Positions 1 through 6,787 of a stretch of DNA of 7,274 nucleotides are shown in pieces. The DNA is from Eubacteriales bacterium. Its GTDB lineage: Bacteria > Bacillota_A > Clostridia > Christensenellales > Aristaeellaceae. Positions within the stretch are counted from its first letter, which is position 1. Each line of letters starts with the position of its first letter. The stretch lies in assembly GCA_030528845.1 (NCBI GenBank), contig JAUMYC010000128.1, forward strand, positions 1 to 7,274, given 5' to 3'. The notes beneath the pieces were generated by a model. It searched no databases. It saw only the letters and a list, made by a program, of their open reading frames with translations, and was not told the origin of the DNA. A program made the position numbers and the translations under genes.

Positions 1-694
<694 letters not shown>

Positions 695-752
695 GCACGC
701 CACATGGCGATTGTGTTATTTTCCTTGCACAGAACGTAAAATCTGCAGGATA

Positions 753-1883
753 TCACAAAGTAGTGTTCTTTCCGACGACGATCGGATAGAGCGGCTGGCC
801 GACCAGACGGCCCCTGCGGCGCAGGGTCACGGCCTTGTCGAAGATCACGTTTTCGACCTCGGCGCCTTCGAGGATGTCGCTGTCCTGCATGATCACGCAG
901 TTTTTCACAACGGCGCCCTTTTCCACGCGCACGCCGCGGAAGAGCACGCTGTTTTCCACCGTGCCTTCGATGACGCAGCCGTCGGCCACATAGGAGTTTT
1001 TCACGCTGGAGCCCGCCAGATACTTGGCCGGGGCGTCGTCGCGCGTCTTGGTGAAGACAGGGTGCTCGCCGAAGAGGGCGGTGCGCACTTCGGGGCGGAT
1101 GATGTCCATGTTGAGCTTATAATAGCCCAGCACGGTCTCGATGCGCCTGCAGAAGCCCTTGTATTCATAGCCGCGGATGTCGATGGAGCCGGCGAGCATA
1201 TGGGAGCGGATGAGGTCGGCATACATGCTGTGCATGCCCTGCGCGATGGCCTGATCCACAAGGTAGATCAGCAGCTTCCTGCGCACGACGAACAGGTCCA
1301 GCCCCATGCTGTCGAAGCTGGGCGCGTTCGGGTTGATCTCCATGTTCGTCAGGCGGCCCTCGGTGTCAAACTGCATGAAGGCGTGCCTTCCGCCGCCGTG
1401 GCTGGCCAGGTCGGAGGCGGTGTCGCGCGTGTAGCCCACGGTGATGTCCGCGCCGCTCTCCTGATGCTGGCGCACCATCTCCTCGAAGTCGGCGTTGAGC
1501 AGCACGGAGCCGCTGGCGACGACGACGTATTCCTGTCTGGAGCGGCGCAGATAGCTCATGTTGGAGTGCAGCGCGTCCAGAAGGCCGGTGTAAGTGCCTG
1601 CGTTTTCGCCGTTCATGAAGGGCGGCAGGATGAACAGGCCGTCCACACGGGTGTGCAGATCCCATTCCTTACCGGAGCCGATATGGTCGATCAGGGAGTG
1701 ATAGTTTTTCTGCATCAGCACGCCCACGTTGCGGATGCCGGAATTGACCATGCTGGAGAGGACAAAGTCCACCATGCGATAGCGGCCCGCCACGGGAAGG
1801 GCGGCCACGGAACGGATGGACGTGAGCTCGCGCAGCGCCAGATCTTCGCTGCCGGTGTAGACGATACCCATCACGTCTTTCAT
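753..1883 (-). CDS. glgD: GlgD, non-catalytic/regulatory subunit of glucose-1-phosphate adenylyltransferase
   Basis: 376 residues, second gene of the glgC-glgD operon. In Bacillota, GlgD pairs with GlgC in the ADP-glucose pyrophosphorylase that commits glucose-1-phosphate to glycogen, and it modulates rather than performs catalysis. The sequence keeps the nucleotidyltransferase scaffold (GRYRMVDF at about 33-40, [10 protein letters not shown] at 48-56) and a C-terminal left-handed beta-helix of hexapeptide-like repeats (about 285-350). It lacks the GGxGSRL nucleotide loop of GlgC, and the position of the metal-binding Asp is Ser126 (ASGSVLL instead of SGDHIYK). The ATG at 1881-1883 was chosen because GGAGG lies 7 bases upstream (1891-1895), it overlaps the glgC stop as ATGA, and the N-terminus MKDVMGIV fits the family. 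A longer in-frame start near 2009 would only extend into glgC. Confidence 0.94.
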   Translation of the reverse strand: MKDVMGIVYTGSEDLALRELTSIRSVAALPVAGRYRMVDFVLSSMVNSGIRNVGVLMQKNYHSLIDHIGSGKEWDLHTRVDGLFILPPFMNGENAGTYTGLLDALHSNMSYLRRSRQEYVVVASGSVLLNADFEEMVRQHQESGADITVGYTRDTASDLASHGGGRHAFMQFDTEGRLTNMEINPNAPSFDSMGLDLFVVRRKLLIYLVDQAIAQGMHSMYADLIRSHMLAGSIDIRGYEYKGFCRRIETVLGYYKLNMDIIRPEVRTALFGEHPVFTKTRDDAPAKYLAGSSVKNSYVADGCVIEGTVENSVLFRGVRVEKGAVVKNCVIMQDSDILEGAEVENVIFDKAVTLRRRGRLVGQPLYPIVVGKNTTL

Positions 1884-3076
1884 GCTCTTGCCTCCTCTGC
1901 AATGCTGTCGGTGTCCACCTGCGCGCCGGGAGCCACGACATAGCCCTCGGGCAGCACGGTGTTGGAGCCGACCAGCGCGATATCGCCGTTTTCCTCGCCG
2001 ACCTTGCACTCGGCGGAGATGACGGTGTTTTCCGCAACGATCGCCCTGCGCACGACGGCGCCGGCGCAGATGCGGGTGCCCGGCATGATCACGCTGTCTT
2101 CCACAACGGCGCCCTTTTCCACGATCACGCCGTTATAGAGCACGCAGCCGTTCACCTTGCCGTAGACTTCGCAGCCCTCCGTGACCATGCTCGAGGCGAC
2201 CTCGGCGCCCTCGCCCACAAAATGCGGCGGCATGACCGGGTTGCGGCCGTAGATCGACCACCTCTGGTCGTACAGATCCAGCTCGGCCGGCTCGGCCAGC
2301 AGGTCCATATTGGCCTCCCAAAGGCTGTGGATCGTTCCGACGTCCTTCCAGTAATCCTCGAAGGCATAGGCCATCAGGCGCTTGCCGTCGTTGAGGAAGG
2401 CGGGGATGATGTTCTTGCCGAAGTCGTTTTTGGAGCTCGGGTTGGCCTCGTCTGCCACGAGATATTCCTTGAGCACCTTCCATGTAAAGACGTACACGCC
2501 CATGGAAGCCTTGTCGCTCTTGGGGTGCTTGGGCTTCTCTTCGAACTCGATGATGGAGCCGTCGGGCTCGGTGTTCATGATGCCGAATTCGCTGGCCACG
2601 CTCATGGGGACCGTGCGCACGGCGATGGTCGCGTCCGCATTGTTCTTGATATGCCAGCTCAGCATGTCGTTGTAGTCCATCTTGTAGATATGATCGCCGG
2701 AGAGGATGAGGACGTATTCCGGGTCATACTGCTCAATGAAGGGGATGTTCTGGTAGATCGCATTGGCTGTGCCGCGATACCATTCGCCGCTCTTGCCGCG
2801 CATGTAGGGAGGCAGCACGAACACGCCGCCCTGCATAAGGTCCAAGTCCCACGGCTGGCCGGAGCCGATGTAGCTGTTGAGCTCCAGAGGCTGATACTGC
2901 GTCAGCACGCCGACGGTATCGATGCCGGAGTTGGAACAGTTGGACAACGGGAAATCGATGATCCTGTACTTTCCGCCGAAGGGAACGGCAGGCTTTGCCA
3001 CCTTCTTGGTCAGAATGCCCAGACGGCTTCCCTGACCGCCTGCGAGCAGCATCGCTATGCACTTCTTCTTTCTCAA
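1880..3076 (-). CDS. glgC: GlgC, catalytic glucose-1-phosphate adenylyltransferase (ADP-glucose pyrophosphorylase)
   Basis: 398 residues from a TTG start. It makes ADP-glucose and pyrophosphate from ATP and glucose-1-phosphate, the committed step of bacterial glycogen synthesis, in the cytoplasm. Visible motifs are the nucleotide loop GGQGSRL (13-19), [16 protein letters not shown] (36-51), [12 protein letters not shown] (99-110), [10 protein letters not shown] (126-135) with metal-binding Asp128, and FEEKPKHP with Lys181, the expected glucose-1-phosphate contact. A C-terminal beta-helix of hexapeptide repeats spans about 290-385. The start at 3074-3076 fits the family N-terminus ([13 protein letters not shown]) and has AAGGCGG 8 bases upstream (3085-3091). 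The next in-frame ATG would remove the first strand, and an upstream in-frame TTG at 3136 lies inside a leader hairpin. It heads the operon with glgD and is divergent from the caspase-like gene. Confidence 0.95.
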   Translation of the reverse strand: MRKKKCIAMLLAGGQGSRLGILTKKVAKPAVPFGGKYRIIDFPLSNCSNSGIDTVGVLTQYQPLELNSYIGSGQPWDLDLMQGGVFVLPPYMRGKSGEWYRGTANAIYQNIPFIEQYDPEYVLILSGDHIYKMDYNDMLSWHIKNNADATIAVRTVPMSVASEFGIMNTEPDGSIIEFEEKPKHPKSDKASMGVYVFTWKVLKEYLVADEANPSSKNDFGKNIIPAFLNDGKRLMAYAFEDYWKDVGTIHSLWEANMDLLAEPAELDLYDQRWSIYGRNPVMPPHFVGEGAEVASSMVTEGCEVYGKVNGCVLYNGVIVEKGAVVEDSVIMPGTRICAGAVVRRAIVAENTVISAECKVGEENGDIALVGSNTVLPEGYVVAPGAQVDTDSIAEEARA

Positions 3077-3147
3077 ATGAATCGCCGCCTTAGCTGCATG
3101 ATAAGCGCCGCCGGCAAAACCGGCAGCGGAGCGCAAGGCGCTCCTGT
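3077..3147 (-). promoter_or_regulatory. Structured 5' leader of the glgCD mRNA (two abutting hairpins)
   Basis: The predicted leader is about 70 nt. Its first 40 nt form two hairpins with no gap between them. Hairpin 1 (3128-3144) has a perfect 7-bp stem GGAGCGC/GCGCTCC with a 3-nt loop, almost at the transcript 5' end. Hairpin 2 (3107-3127) has an 8-bp stem with a 5-nt loop. Its one non-Watson-Crick position (3109/3125) is a G-U wobble only on the minus-strand transcript and a C-A mismatch on the other strand, which fits selection as glgC RNA. The remaining ~30 nt carry the AAGGCGG ribosome binding site and the TTG start. No U-tract follows either hairpin, so they are not terminators. A role in mRNA stability or translation is inference. 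Confidence 0.55.
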
Positions 3148-3153
3148 TTACTT

Positions 3154-3182
3154 ATTATAAACAATTATCGCCACATTTGCAA
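3154..3182 (-). promoter_or_regulatory. Sigma-A-type promoter of the glgC-glgD operon
   Basis: On the minus strand a perfect -10 box TATAAT (3154-3159) sits 17 bases from a -35 box TTGCAA (3177-3182, four of six consensus bases). The predicted start is near 3147, directly before the first leader hairpin. This AT-rich patch stands out in a GC-rich region. Confidence 0.82.
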
Positions 3183-3355
3183 GTCTCCGCCCGGCTTTTG
3201 ATGGCATTCCTGCGGAATTATTGATGTTTTCGCGAAACGCTTTCGCCCTTTTTCGCCTTTTCGCCCGGGTCGGCCCGCCCGGAGGCGCATTTTCCATGCA
3301 GAAAAAGCGCGCGCAGGCAATGCCTGGCAGAGCGCCGCCGCAGGGGAAAAATCAG
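3183..3355. other. Intergenic region between the divergent glgC and caspase-like promoters, with short repeats
   Basis: No convincing gene lies here. Reading frames crossing it continue from the caspase-like gene but lack a signal peptide or start context. It contains a perfect 10-base palindrome TTTCGCGAAA (3228-3237) followed by three copies of TTTCGCC (3241-3247, 3251-3257, 3259-3265), then a GC-rich patch at about 3262-3290. These repeats lie about 45-85 bases upstream of the glgC -35 box and 90-130 bases upstream of the caspase-like -35 box. They could be binding sites for a regulator of either gene. That role is inference. Confidence 0.3.
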
Positions 3356-3384
3356 TTGCGAAAAGAACTTTATTGCGCTACAAT
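3356..3384 (+). promoter_or_regulatory. Sigma-A-type promoter of the caspase-like gene
   Basis: A -35 box TTGCGA (3356-3361, four of six) and a -10 box TACAAT (3379-3384, five of six) are 17 bases apart. Transcription would begin near 3391, leaving a leader of about 60 nt before the ATG at 3452. This supports the ATG at 3452 over longer in-frame starts upstream, which would precede the promoter. Confidence 0.72.
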
Positions 3385-3451
3385 AGGCCATATATGCGGC
3401 CTCGGCGCGTCCCTTCGACAGCCGCCGCATTCTTTGGGAAAGGAAATCGCA

Positions 3452-4558
3452 ATGCGTCAAACCAAACCGGCCCGGCCGGCGGTGCTTTGGGCGCTGCTGC
3501 TGGGCATGCTCGTCTATATCGCGCCCCTCTGCGCCGCGGCGGGGCAGCCTCCGGCCTTTTCCACCTCCGTTTTGGAGGCCTACACGGGCGAGACGGTCGA
3601 TCTGACCGCGCTGCTGGAAAACGCGCAGGGCAGGCAGATCACATACGCCTCCTCCGACGAAGAGGTCGTCTCCGTCGACAAGCAGGGCGTGGCTTCGATC
3701 CTCAGCCCGGGACGCGCCCGCGTCAGCGCCTCCGCCCCCGACGGGGCGTCCGCCTCGCTGAGCGTGCGGGTGATCGATCCGCTGCCTGCGCGCAGGGCGC
3801 TGCTGCTGAGCGAGCAGCGCTACGACGACGGGCGCACGCGCACCGGCGCGGTCAACACCGTGCAGGGGCTGAGCGACATGCTCGGCGCGCTGCGCTATCG
3901 CAGCGGCACGCCCTTTGAAGTCACCGTGCAGATCGACAGCACGCTCCCGGAGCTCTCCGAGGCGATCCGCACAAGCCTTGGCGAAGCGGAGCCGGAGGAC
4001 GTGAGCCTGTTTTACATCAGCTGCCACGGCGAAATGACGGACGGCGAGCCCTGCCTCCTGCTGCATGACGGGACGCTCGTTTCCGTGCGCGCGCTCGAGG
4101 CCATGCTCCGGCAGGTGCCCGGGCGCATCGTCGTGCTCATCGACTGCTGCCAGAGCGGCGCGTTCATCGGCAGCGCCGCCGCGCAGCTCTATGCGCAGTC
4201 CGTCGCAAAGGTCTTTTCCGATTCCGCGCTGCTGAGCGGAAAATACCTCGTCATGACCTCCTGCGGCGCGGACGAGGAGAGCTACCGCATCTCCGATACG
4301 GGCGAAAACACCGAATCCTCCATGTCCACCGTGTTCGCGCGGGCGCTTTGCGAAGGCCTTGGCTGGGATCTGGACAACGACCGCTCCGTCACCCTGCGCG
4401 CAGACGCCAACCGCGACGGCGCCGTCACCTTCACCGAGCTCTGGCTCTACACCCGCCGCCGCGTGTATTATCACCTCTCCGGCACGGGCGTCTCCCAGAC
4501 GGTCATGGCCTGGCCGGAGATCAACGAAGCCGTGCTCTTCGCGCGCCAGTTCTCCTGA
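3452..4558 (+). CDS. Secreted Ig-like/caspase-fold cysteine peptidase with EF-hand-like calcium loops
   Basis: 368 residues. A Sec signal peptide is visible: basic MRQTKPAR, a hydrophobic core at 10-26, and likely signal peptidase I cleavage after AAA at 28-30. There is no lipobox. Residues about 38-108 form a BIG2-like bacterial Ig fold (YASSDEEVVSVDKQGVAS, then PGRARVSA). Residues about 113-300 form a peptidase C14/caspase-like domain. The catalytic pair is predicted as His192 (YISCHGE) and Cys233 (VLIDCCQSGAF), with the conserved-looking MTSCGADEESY at 268-278. Near the C-terminus, DANRDGAVTFTE (318-329) is a textbook EF-hand loop, directly preceded by a degenerate one (306-317). The ATG at 3452 follows GGAAAGGAA at 3437-3445. 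The enzyme presumably acts outside the membrane, possibly in a calcium-dependent way. Substrate is unknown and no peptidase inhibitor or partner gene is adjacent. The fold call is strong; proteolytic activity is inferred. Confidence 0.85.
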   Translation: MRQTKPARPAVLWALLLGMLVYIAPLCAAAGQPPAFSTSVLEAYTGETVDLTALLENAQGRQITYASSDEEVVSVDKQGVASILSPGRARVSASAPDGASASLSVRVIDPLPARRALLLSEQRYDDGRTRTGAVNTVQGLSDMLGALRYRSGTPFEVTVQIDSTLPELSEAIRTSLGEAEPEDVSLFYISCHGEMTDGEPCLLLHDGTLVSVRALEAMLRQVPGRIVVLIDCCQSGAFIGSAAAQLYAQSVAKVFSDSALLSGKYLVMTSCGADEESYRISDTGENTESSMSTVFARALCEGLGWDLDNDRSVTLRADANRDGAVTFTELWLYTRRRVYYHLSGTGVSQTVMAWPEINEAVLFARQFS

Positions 4559-4643
4559 GCGCCGCGCAAAGGCAAACGGCGCGCCCGGACGAAAAAACTT
4601 CACAGCTTCGCCCCATCCGCAGGCATAAAACGCCACAGGGGGC

Positions 4644-4652
4644 TGATATACT
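4644..4652 (+). promoter_or_regulatory. Extended -10 promoter upstream of the structured RNA candidate
   Basis: TGATATACT contains the extended -10 TG (4644-4645) and a -10 box TATACT (4647-4652, five of six consensus bases). No good -35 box is seen 16-18 bases upstream, which an extended -10 can tolerate. Transcription would begin near 4658-4660, at the edge of the structured region. Nothing else is seen between the caspase-like stop at 4558 and this site. Confidence 0.45.
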
Positions 4653-4657
4653 CTATC

Positions 4658-4956
4658 ATGAAGAACAGAGAAAAGGAGGCGGTTCCCAAGAACACATGAC
4701 AAAGCCTGCCAAAGGCACGTTCCGAAACATCCCTTGCTTTCCCAGGACAGGACGGAAGTCTCCACAGACCCCTTTGCGGGCTGCGCCACAGGAGCGGGCT
4801 TCCGACCGGCTTCCGCTGTAACGGAGAGCGGGATCTATATACAGCGATAGCTCCGCCCCGAAGCAAGGGGCCGGAGAATTGGATCCAACAATTCGCAAAA
4901 CATAAGCCGCCGGGCACGCGCGAACGCACCCGGCGGCTGCCTATTTTGGCTTTTTT
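4658..4956 (+). ncRNA. Candidate structured non-coding RNA, family not identified
   Basis: This stretch has no credible gene but dense potential secondary structure between a promoter and a terminator. A long-range helix pairs 4730-4740 with 4860-4870 (nine Watson-Crick pairs flanked by two G-U pairs), backed by 4721-4724 with 4872-4875. It encloses two hairpin domains. One runs from 4753 to 4804: CGGAAG/CTTCCG, then CTCC/GGAG, then CAG-CCC/GGG-CTG with a bulged A. The other has CGCTGTA at 4814-4820 paired with TACAGCG at 4840-4846. Flanking hairpins are GTTC/GAAC (4682-4693), TGCC/GGCA (4707-4717) and GAATTG/CAATTC (4876-4894). A local hairpin at 4851-4876 competes with the long-range helix. 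I see no tmRNA, RNase P, SRP or T-box signature. 6S or raiA-type RNA are untested possibilities. The plus strand is favoured by promoter and terminator positions. Confidence 0.5.
4905..4956. terminator. Strong terminator between the RNA candidate and the isomerase-like gene
   Basis: A perfect 10-bp GC-rich stem (4905-4914 with 4929-4938) encloses a 14-nt loop. On the plus strand it is followed by a small GCC/GGC hairpin and six T residues (4951-4956), ending the RNA candidate. On the minus strand the stem begins 17 bases past the isomerase-like stop codon and is followed by TTATGTTTT, with a UUCG-type apical loop, so it probably also ends that gene. The plus-strand T-run overlaps the isomerase stop codon, so the two convergent units are packed tightly. 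Confidence 0.75.
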
Positions 4957-5728
4957 AGTCCAGTTCCTTCAAATATACCACGGAAGCCGCGAGGTCTTCC
5001 ATGATATCGCCCGCGCTGTTGTCCTGATCGACCACCTGCCCGAGCCCGTGCCGCACGGCGAAATCATGCGCGTCCTTTGCGCTGACCACGCCCTTGCCCA
5101 GCGCCACGTTCACCGCCTTCATCGGCTCCTCCGGGATGGCCTCGATATCCTTGTGATGGATCGAGCGGATGTACTGCGCGTTCTCTTCCAGAAAATCCTG
5201 CATTTTCCTTCCGCCGCATTCCACCCAGCCCGTGTCCACCTGCGCGCCCAGCCTGCCGCCGCACGCGCGCAGGATATACTCATACGCGCTCACGCCGTCG
5301 ATCTGCGCGGCGATCTCCCGCGCGTTGTTGTGGATCCAGAGCTCCAGCCCGTGTCCGGCCAGCGCGTCCGCCGTTTCGGCGCAGTGCGCGGCGAATCCGT
5401 CCAGCGCCTCGCGGGTGAAATCGCCCCGATAGCCCAGCACGAACCGCTTGAAACCCGCGACCTGCGCCGCCCTGATCATCTGCGGCACGCTCTTCCAGAA
5501 CTCCGGCGCAAAGCAATGGCACGAGTCCAGCTCCAGCCCGTTCGCCCTTGCCATGGCGGCGTATTCTTCGATATTCTCCCAGTTCCACGCAAAGGGCAGC
5601 GCGTTCCCCTCCAGCACCATACAGGGCTCGATCTGCGCATAGCCCATTTTTGCAGCCTTCTCGATATACCCCTTTGGATCCGCATTGAAAATTTTGTGGC
5701 TGCCGAACAACTGCACGCCGTATTTCAT
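4955..5728 (-). CDS. Sugar phosphate isomerase/epimerase family protein (xylose isomerase-like TIM barrel)
   Basis: 257 residues, complete, cytoplasmic (no signal peptide). The sequence fits the AP-endonuclease-2/xylose isomerase-like TIM barrel: MKYGVQLFG first strand, AAKMGYAQIEP (25-35), LELDSCHCF (65-73), GLELWIHNNAREI (127-139), GAQVDTGW (161-168), IRSIHHKD (187-194) and a C-terminal VVDQDNSAGDIMEDLAAS segment. Candidate divalent-metal ligands are Glu138, Asp165 and His192 plus a late acidic residue. The IHNNAREI stretch matches the subgroup that usually reads YHNHxxEF. Such enzymes interconvert or dehydrate sugars, inositols or their phosphates; the substrate cannot be told from sequence. 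The ATG at 5726-5728 has GGAG 9 bases upstream (5738-5741). It is a single-gene unit, divergent from the acetyltransferase and convergent with the RNA candidate. Confidence 0.85.
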   Translation of the reverse strand: MKYGVQLFGSHKIFNADPKGYIEKAAKMGYAQIEPCMVLEGNALPFAWNWENIEEYAAMARANGLELDSCHCFAPEFWKSVPQMIRAAQVAGFKRFVLGYRGDFTREALDGFAAHCAETADALAGHGLELWIHNNAREIAAQIDGVSAYEYILRACGGRLGAQVDTGWVECGGRKMQDFLEENAQYIRSIHHKDIEAIPEEPMKAVNVALGKGVVSAKDAHDFAVRHGLGQVVDQDNSAGDIMEDLAASVVYLKELD

Positions 5729-5771
5729 TTTTGCATTCTCCTTTTTTCGTTAATGGGAAATCCGCATATGC

Positions 5772-5780
5772 ATTATAGCA
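5772..5780 (-). promoter_or_regulatory. Extended -10 promoter of the isomerase-like gene
   Basis: On the minus strand TGCTATAAT gives a perfect TATAAT (5772-5777) with the extended TG two bases upstream (5779-5780). No good -35 box is seen 17 bases away, as allowed for extended -10 promoters. The start would be near 5765, leaving a leader of about 37 nt. Confidence 0.68.
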
Positions 5781-5913
5781 GGAATGGCCGCGCCGTTCCA
5801 CCTCTGCACAAAAGAAACGCCCGCCGCACATGTTCCCTTCCCCTTTGCAGGACTTTCTGCCGCCCCGAAGAATACTTTCCAGCATCCGCCCATTATAAAG
5901 AGGAGGGACCGCA

Positions 5914-6711
5914 ATGGATCATATTGCCAACGACCGGGATTTTCGGCTTTTGTCTGCCGACCGCCACACCTTCTCCGTTCTGAGCCGGATCCTGCGCGGC
6001 CCCTGCAGCTGTATCCGAACCGACCACGAAAAACTTATCCTCTGCTATTCTTCCTTCCCCTATCCTGTCTGGATATGGACTCCCGACAACGCAGACGAAT
6101 CCGAAAAGGAACGCGCATGGCAATTAGCCGAACAGACATTGCCTTTGTCAGACGGCTATCGCTACAATCTGAAATACGAGCTGGCTTCGTATTTTCTCTC
6201 CCGCTCGCAGCAAAACGGCCTGCCGCTGCGCATCGAGACCAATCTCTTTGCCTACGATTGCCCCGCCCCTCTCCGGCCCTCCGCTCCCGCAGACGGCTTC
6301 TTCTACACCTGCACTGCCGAAGACGCAGCCGAAGCCGCCGATCTGATCTTCCGGTTCAACGGAGCGATCAACAGCGAGGGGAGGAGCCGCGATGCCTGTC
6401 TCCTGCGCGCGCAGGAGTACATCTCTCATAACGCATTCTTCCTGTGGAAAAACGCTTCCGGCGAAACGGTCGCGTGCTGTTCCTATAAATCGGATGATAC
6501 GTTTGGCTGCATTGCCGGCGTCTACACCAAGCCGGAACATCGCCGCAAGCACTATGCGCAGAACATGGTCTATCAGGCAACGCGGCTGATCGCCGACCGC
6601 GGCCTCATGCCCATGCTCTATACCGACGCAGACTATGCCGCCTCGAACGCCTGCTACGAGAAGATCGGCTATATACTCTGCGGAAAACTCTGCAGCATCG
6701 CCGCGCAGTGA
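5914..6711 (+). CDS. GNAT family N-acetyltransferase
   Basis: 265 residues, complete, predicted cytoplasmic. The C-terminal half (about 130-262) has GNAT features: a strand pair at FFLWKNASGETVACCSYK, then GCIAGVYTKPEHRRKHYAQNMV (motif A, acetyl-CoA pyrophosphate loop R210-R-K-H-Y-A215), then LYTDADYAASNACYEKIGY (motif B, N245 to Y253). This arrangement matches FR47-like acyltransferases. The N-terminal ~125 residues match no domain I recognise; proteins of this two-part shape and length are common GNAT members. Motif A has His213 where a Gly is usual. The ATG at 5914 follows AGGAGG (5901-5906) at 7 bases. It is divergent from the isomerase-like gene and ends before a terminator shared with the aldolase. 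The acceptor substrate is unknown. The GNAT assignment is fairly secure. Confidence 0.82.
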   Translation: MDHIANDRDFRLLSADRHTFSVLSRILRGPCSCIRTDHEKLILCYSSFPYPVWIWTPDNADESEKERAWQLAEQTLPLSDGYRYNLKYELASYFLSRSQQNGLPLRIETNLFAYDCPAPLRPSAPADGFFYTCTAEDAAEAADLIFRFNGAINSEGRSRDACLLRAQEYISHNAFFLWKNASGETVACCSYKSDDTFGCIAGVYTKPEHRRKHYAQNMVYQATRLIADRGLMPMLYTDADYAASNACYEKIGYILCGKLCSIAAQ

Positions 6712-6740
6712 TCGCCCCGGGCTTTTCGCTCCAAAACAGA

Positions 6741-6777
6741 AAAAAAGCATGCCCCCGAAAAGGGGACATGCTTTTTT
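6741..6777. terminator. Bidirectional intrinsic terminator between the acetyltransferase and fba genes
   Basis: AAAAAAGCATG at 6741-6751 is the exact reverse complement of 6767-6777. Inside it four C (6753-6756) pair with four G (6762-6765) around a GAAAA loop, leaving one C-A mismatch (6752/6766). Each strand therefore shows a hairpin followed by six U. It serves the plus-strand acetyltransferase, which stops 29 bases upstream, and the minus-strand aldolase, which stops 10 bases away. Confidence 0.93.
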
Positions 6778-6787
6778 AATTAAGCGA

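Noticed and set aside
699..752. Intrinsic terminator after glgD
   Set aside because: CGCCATGTGGCG and GCAGA/TCTGT can pair weakly but neither is followed by a run of U; read-through toward gap remains possible.
3262..3290. GC-rich hairpin as a terminator between glgC and the caspase-like gene
   Set aside because: The genes are divergent there, so no terminator is expected, and no T-run follows in a useful direction.
4559..4600. GCGCCG/CGGCGC hairpin just after the caspase-like stop codon as a terminator
   Set aside because: The 6-bp stem has a 12-nt loop and is not followed by a U-tract on either strand.
3218..4789. Minus-strand frame of about 523 codons opposite the caspase-like gene
   Set aside because: Antisense shadow caused by high GC at the third codon position; Arg/Ala/Gly-rich, with no motifs and no promoter or ribosome binding site.
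4658..4821. Possible tiny peptides: a 13-codon frame at 4658 whose stop overlaps an ATG at 4696 that opens a 41-codon frame
   Set aside because: AGGAGG at 4674-4679 is 16 bases from the second ATG, too far for normal initiation, and the first ATG sits at the predicted transcript start. The ATGA overlap is probably chance.
4600..4929. Minus-strand frame of about 109 codons, and overlapping plus-strand frames, in the region of the RNA candidate
   Set aside because: Rich in Arg, Pro, Cys and Trp without a domain; no suitable ribosome binding site, and the DNA is better explained by RNA structure.
5891..5900. CATTATAAAG as a -10 box for the acetyltransferase gene
   Set aside because: Transcription would start inside the AGGAGG ribosome binding site at 5901-5906; no convincing -35 or alternative promoter was found, so none is listed.
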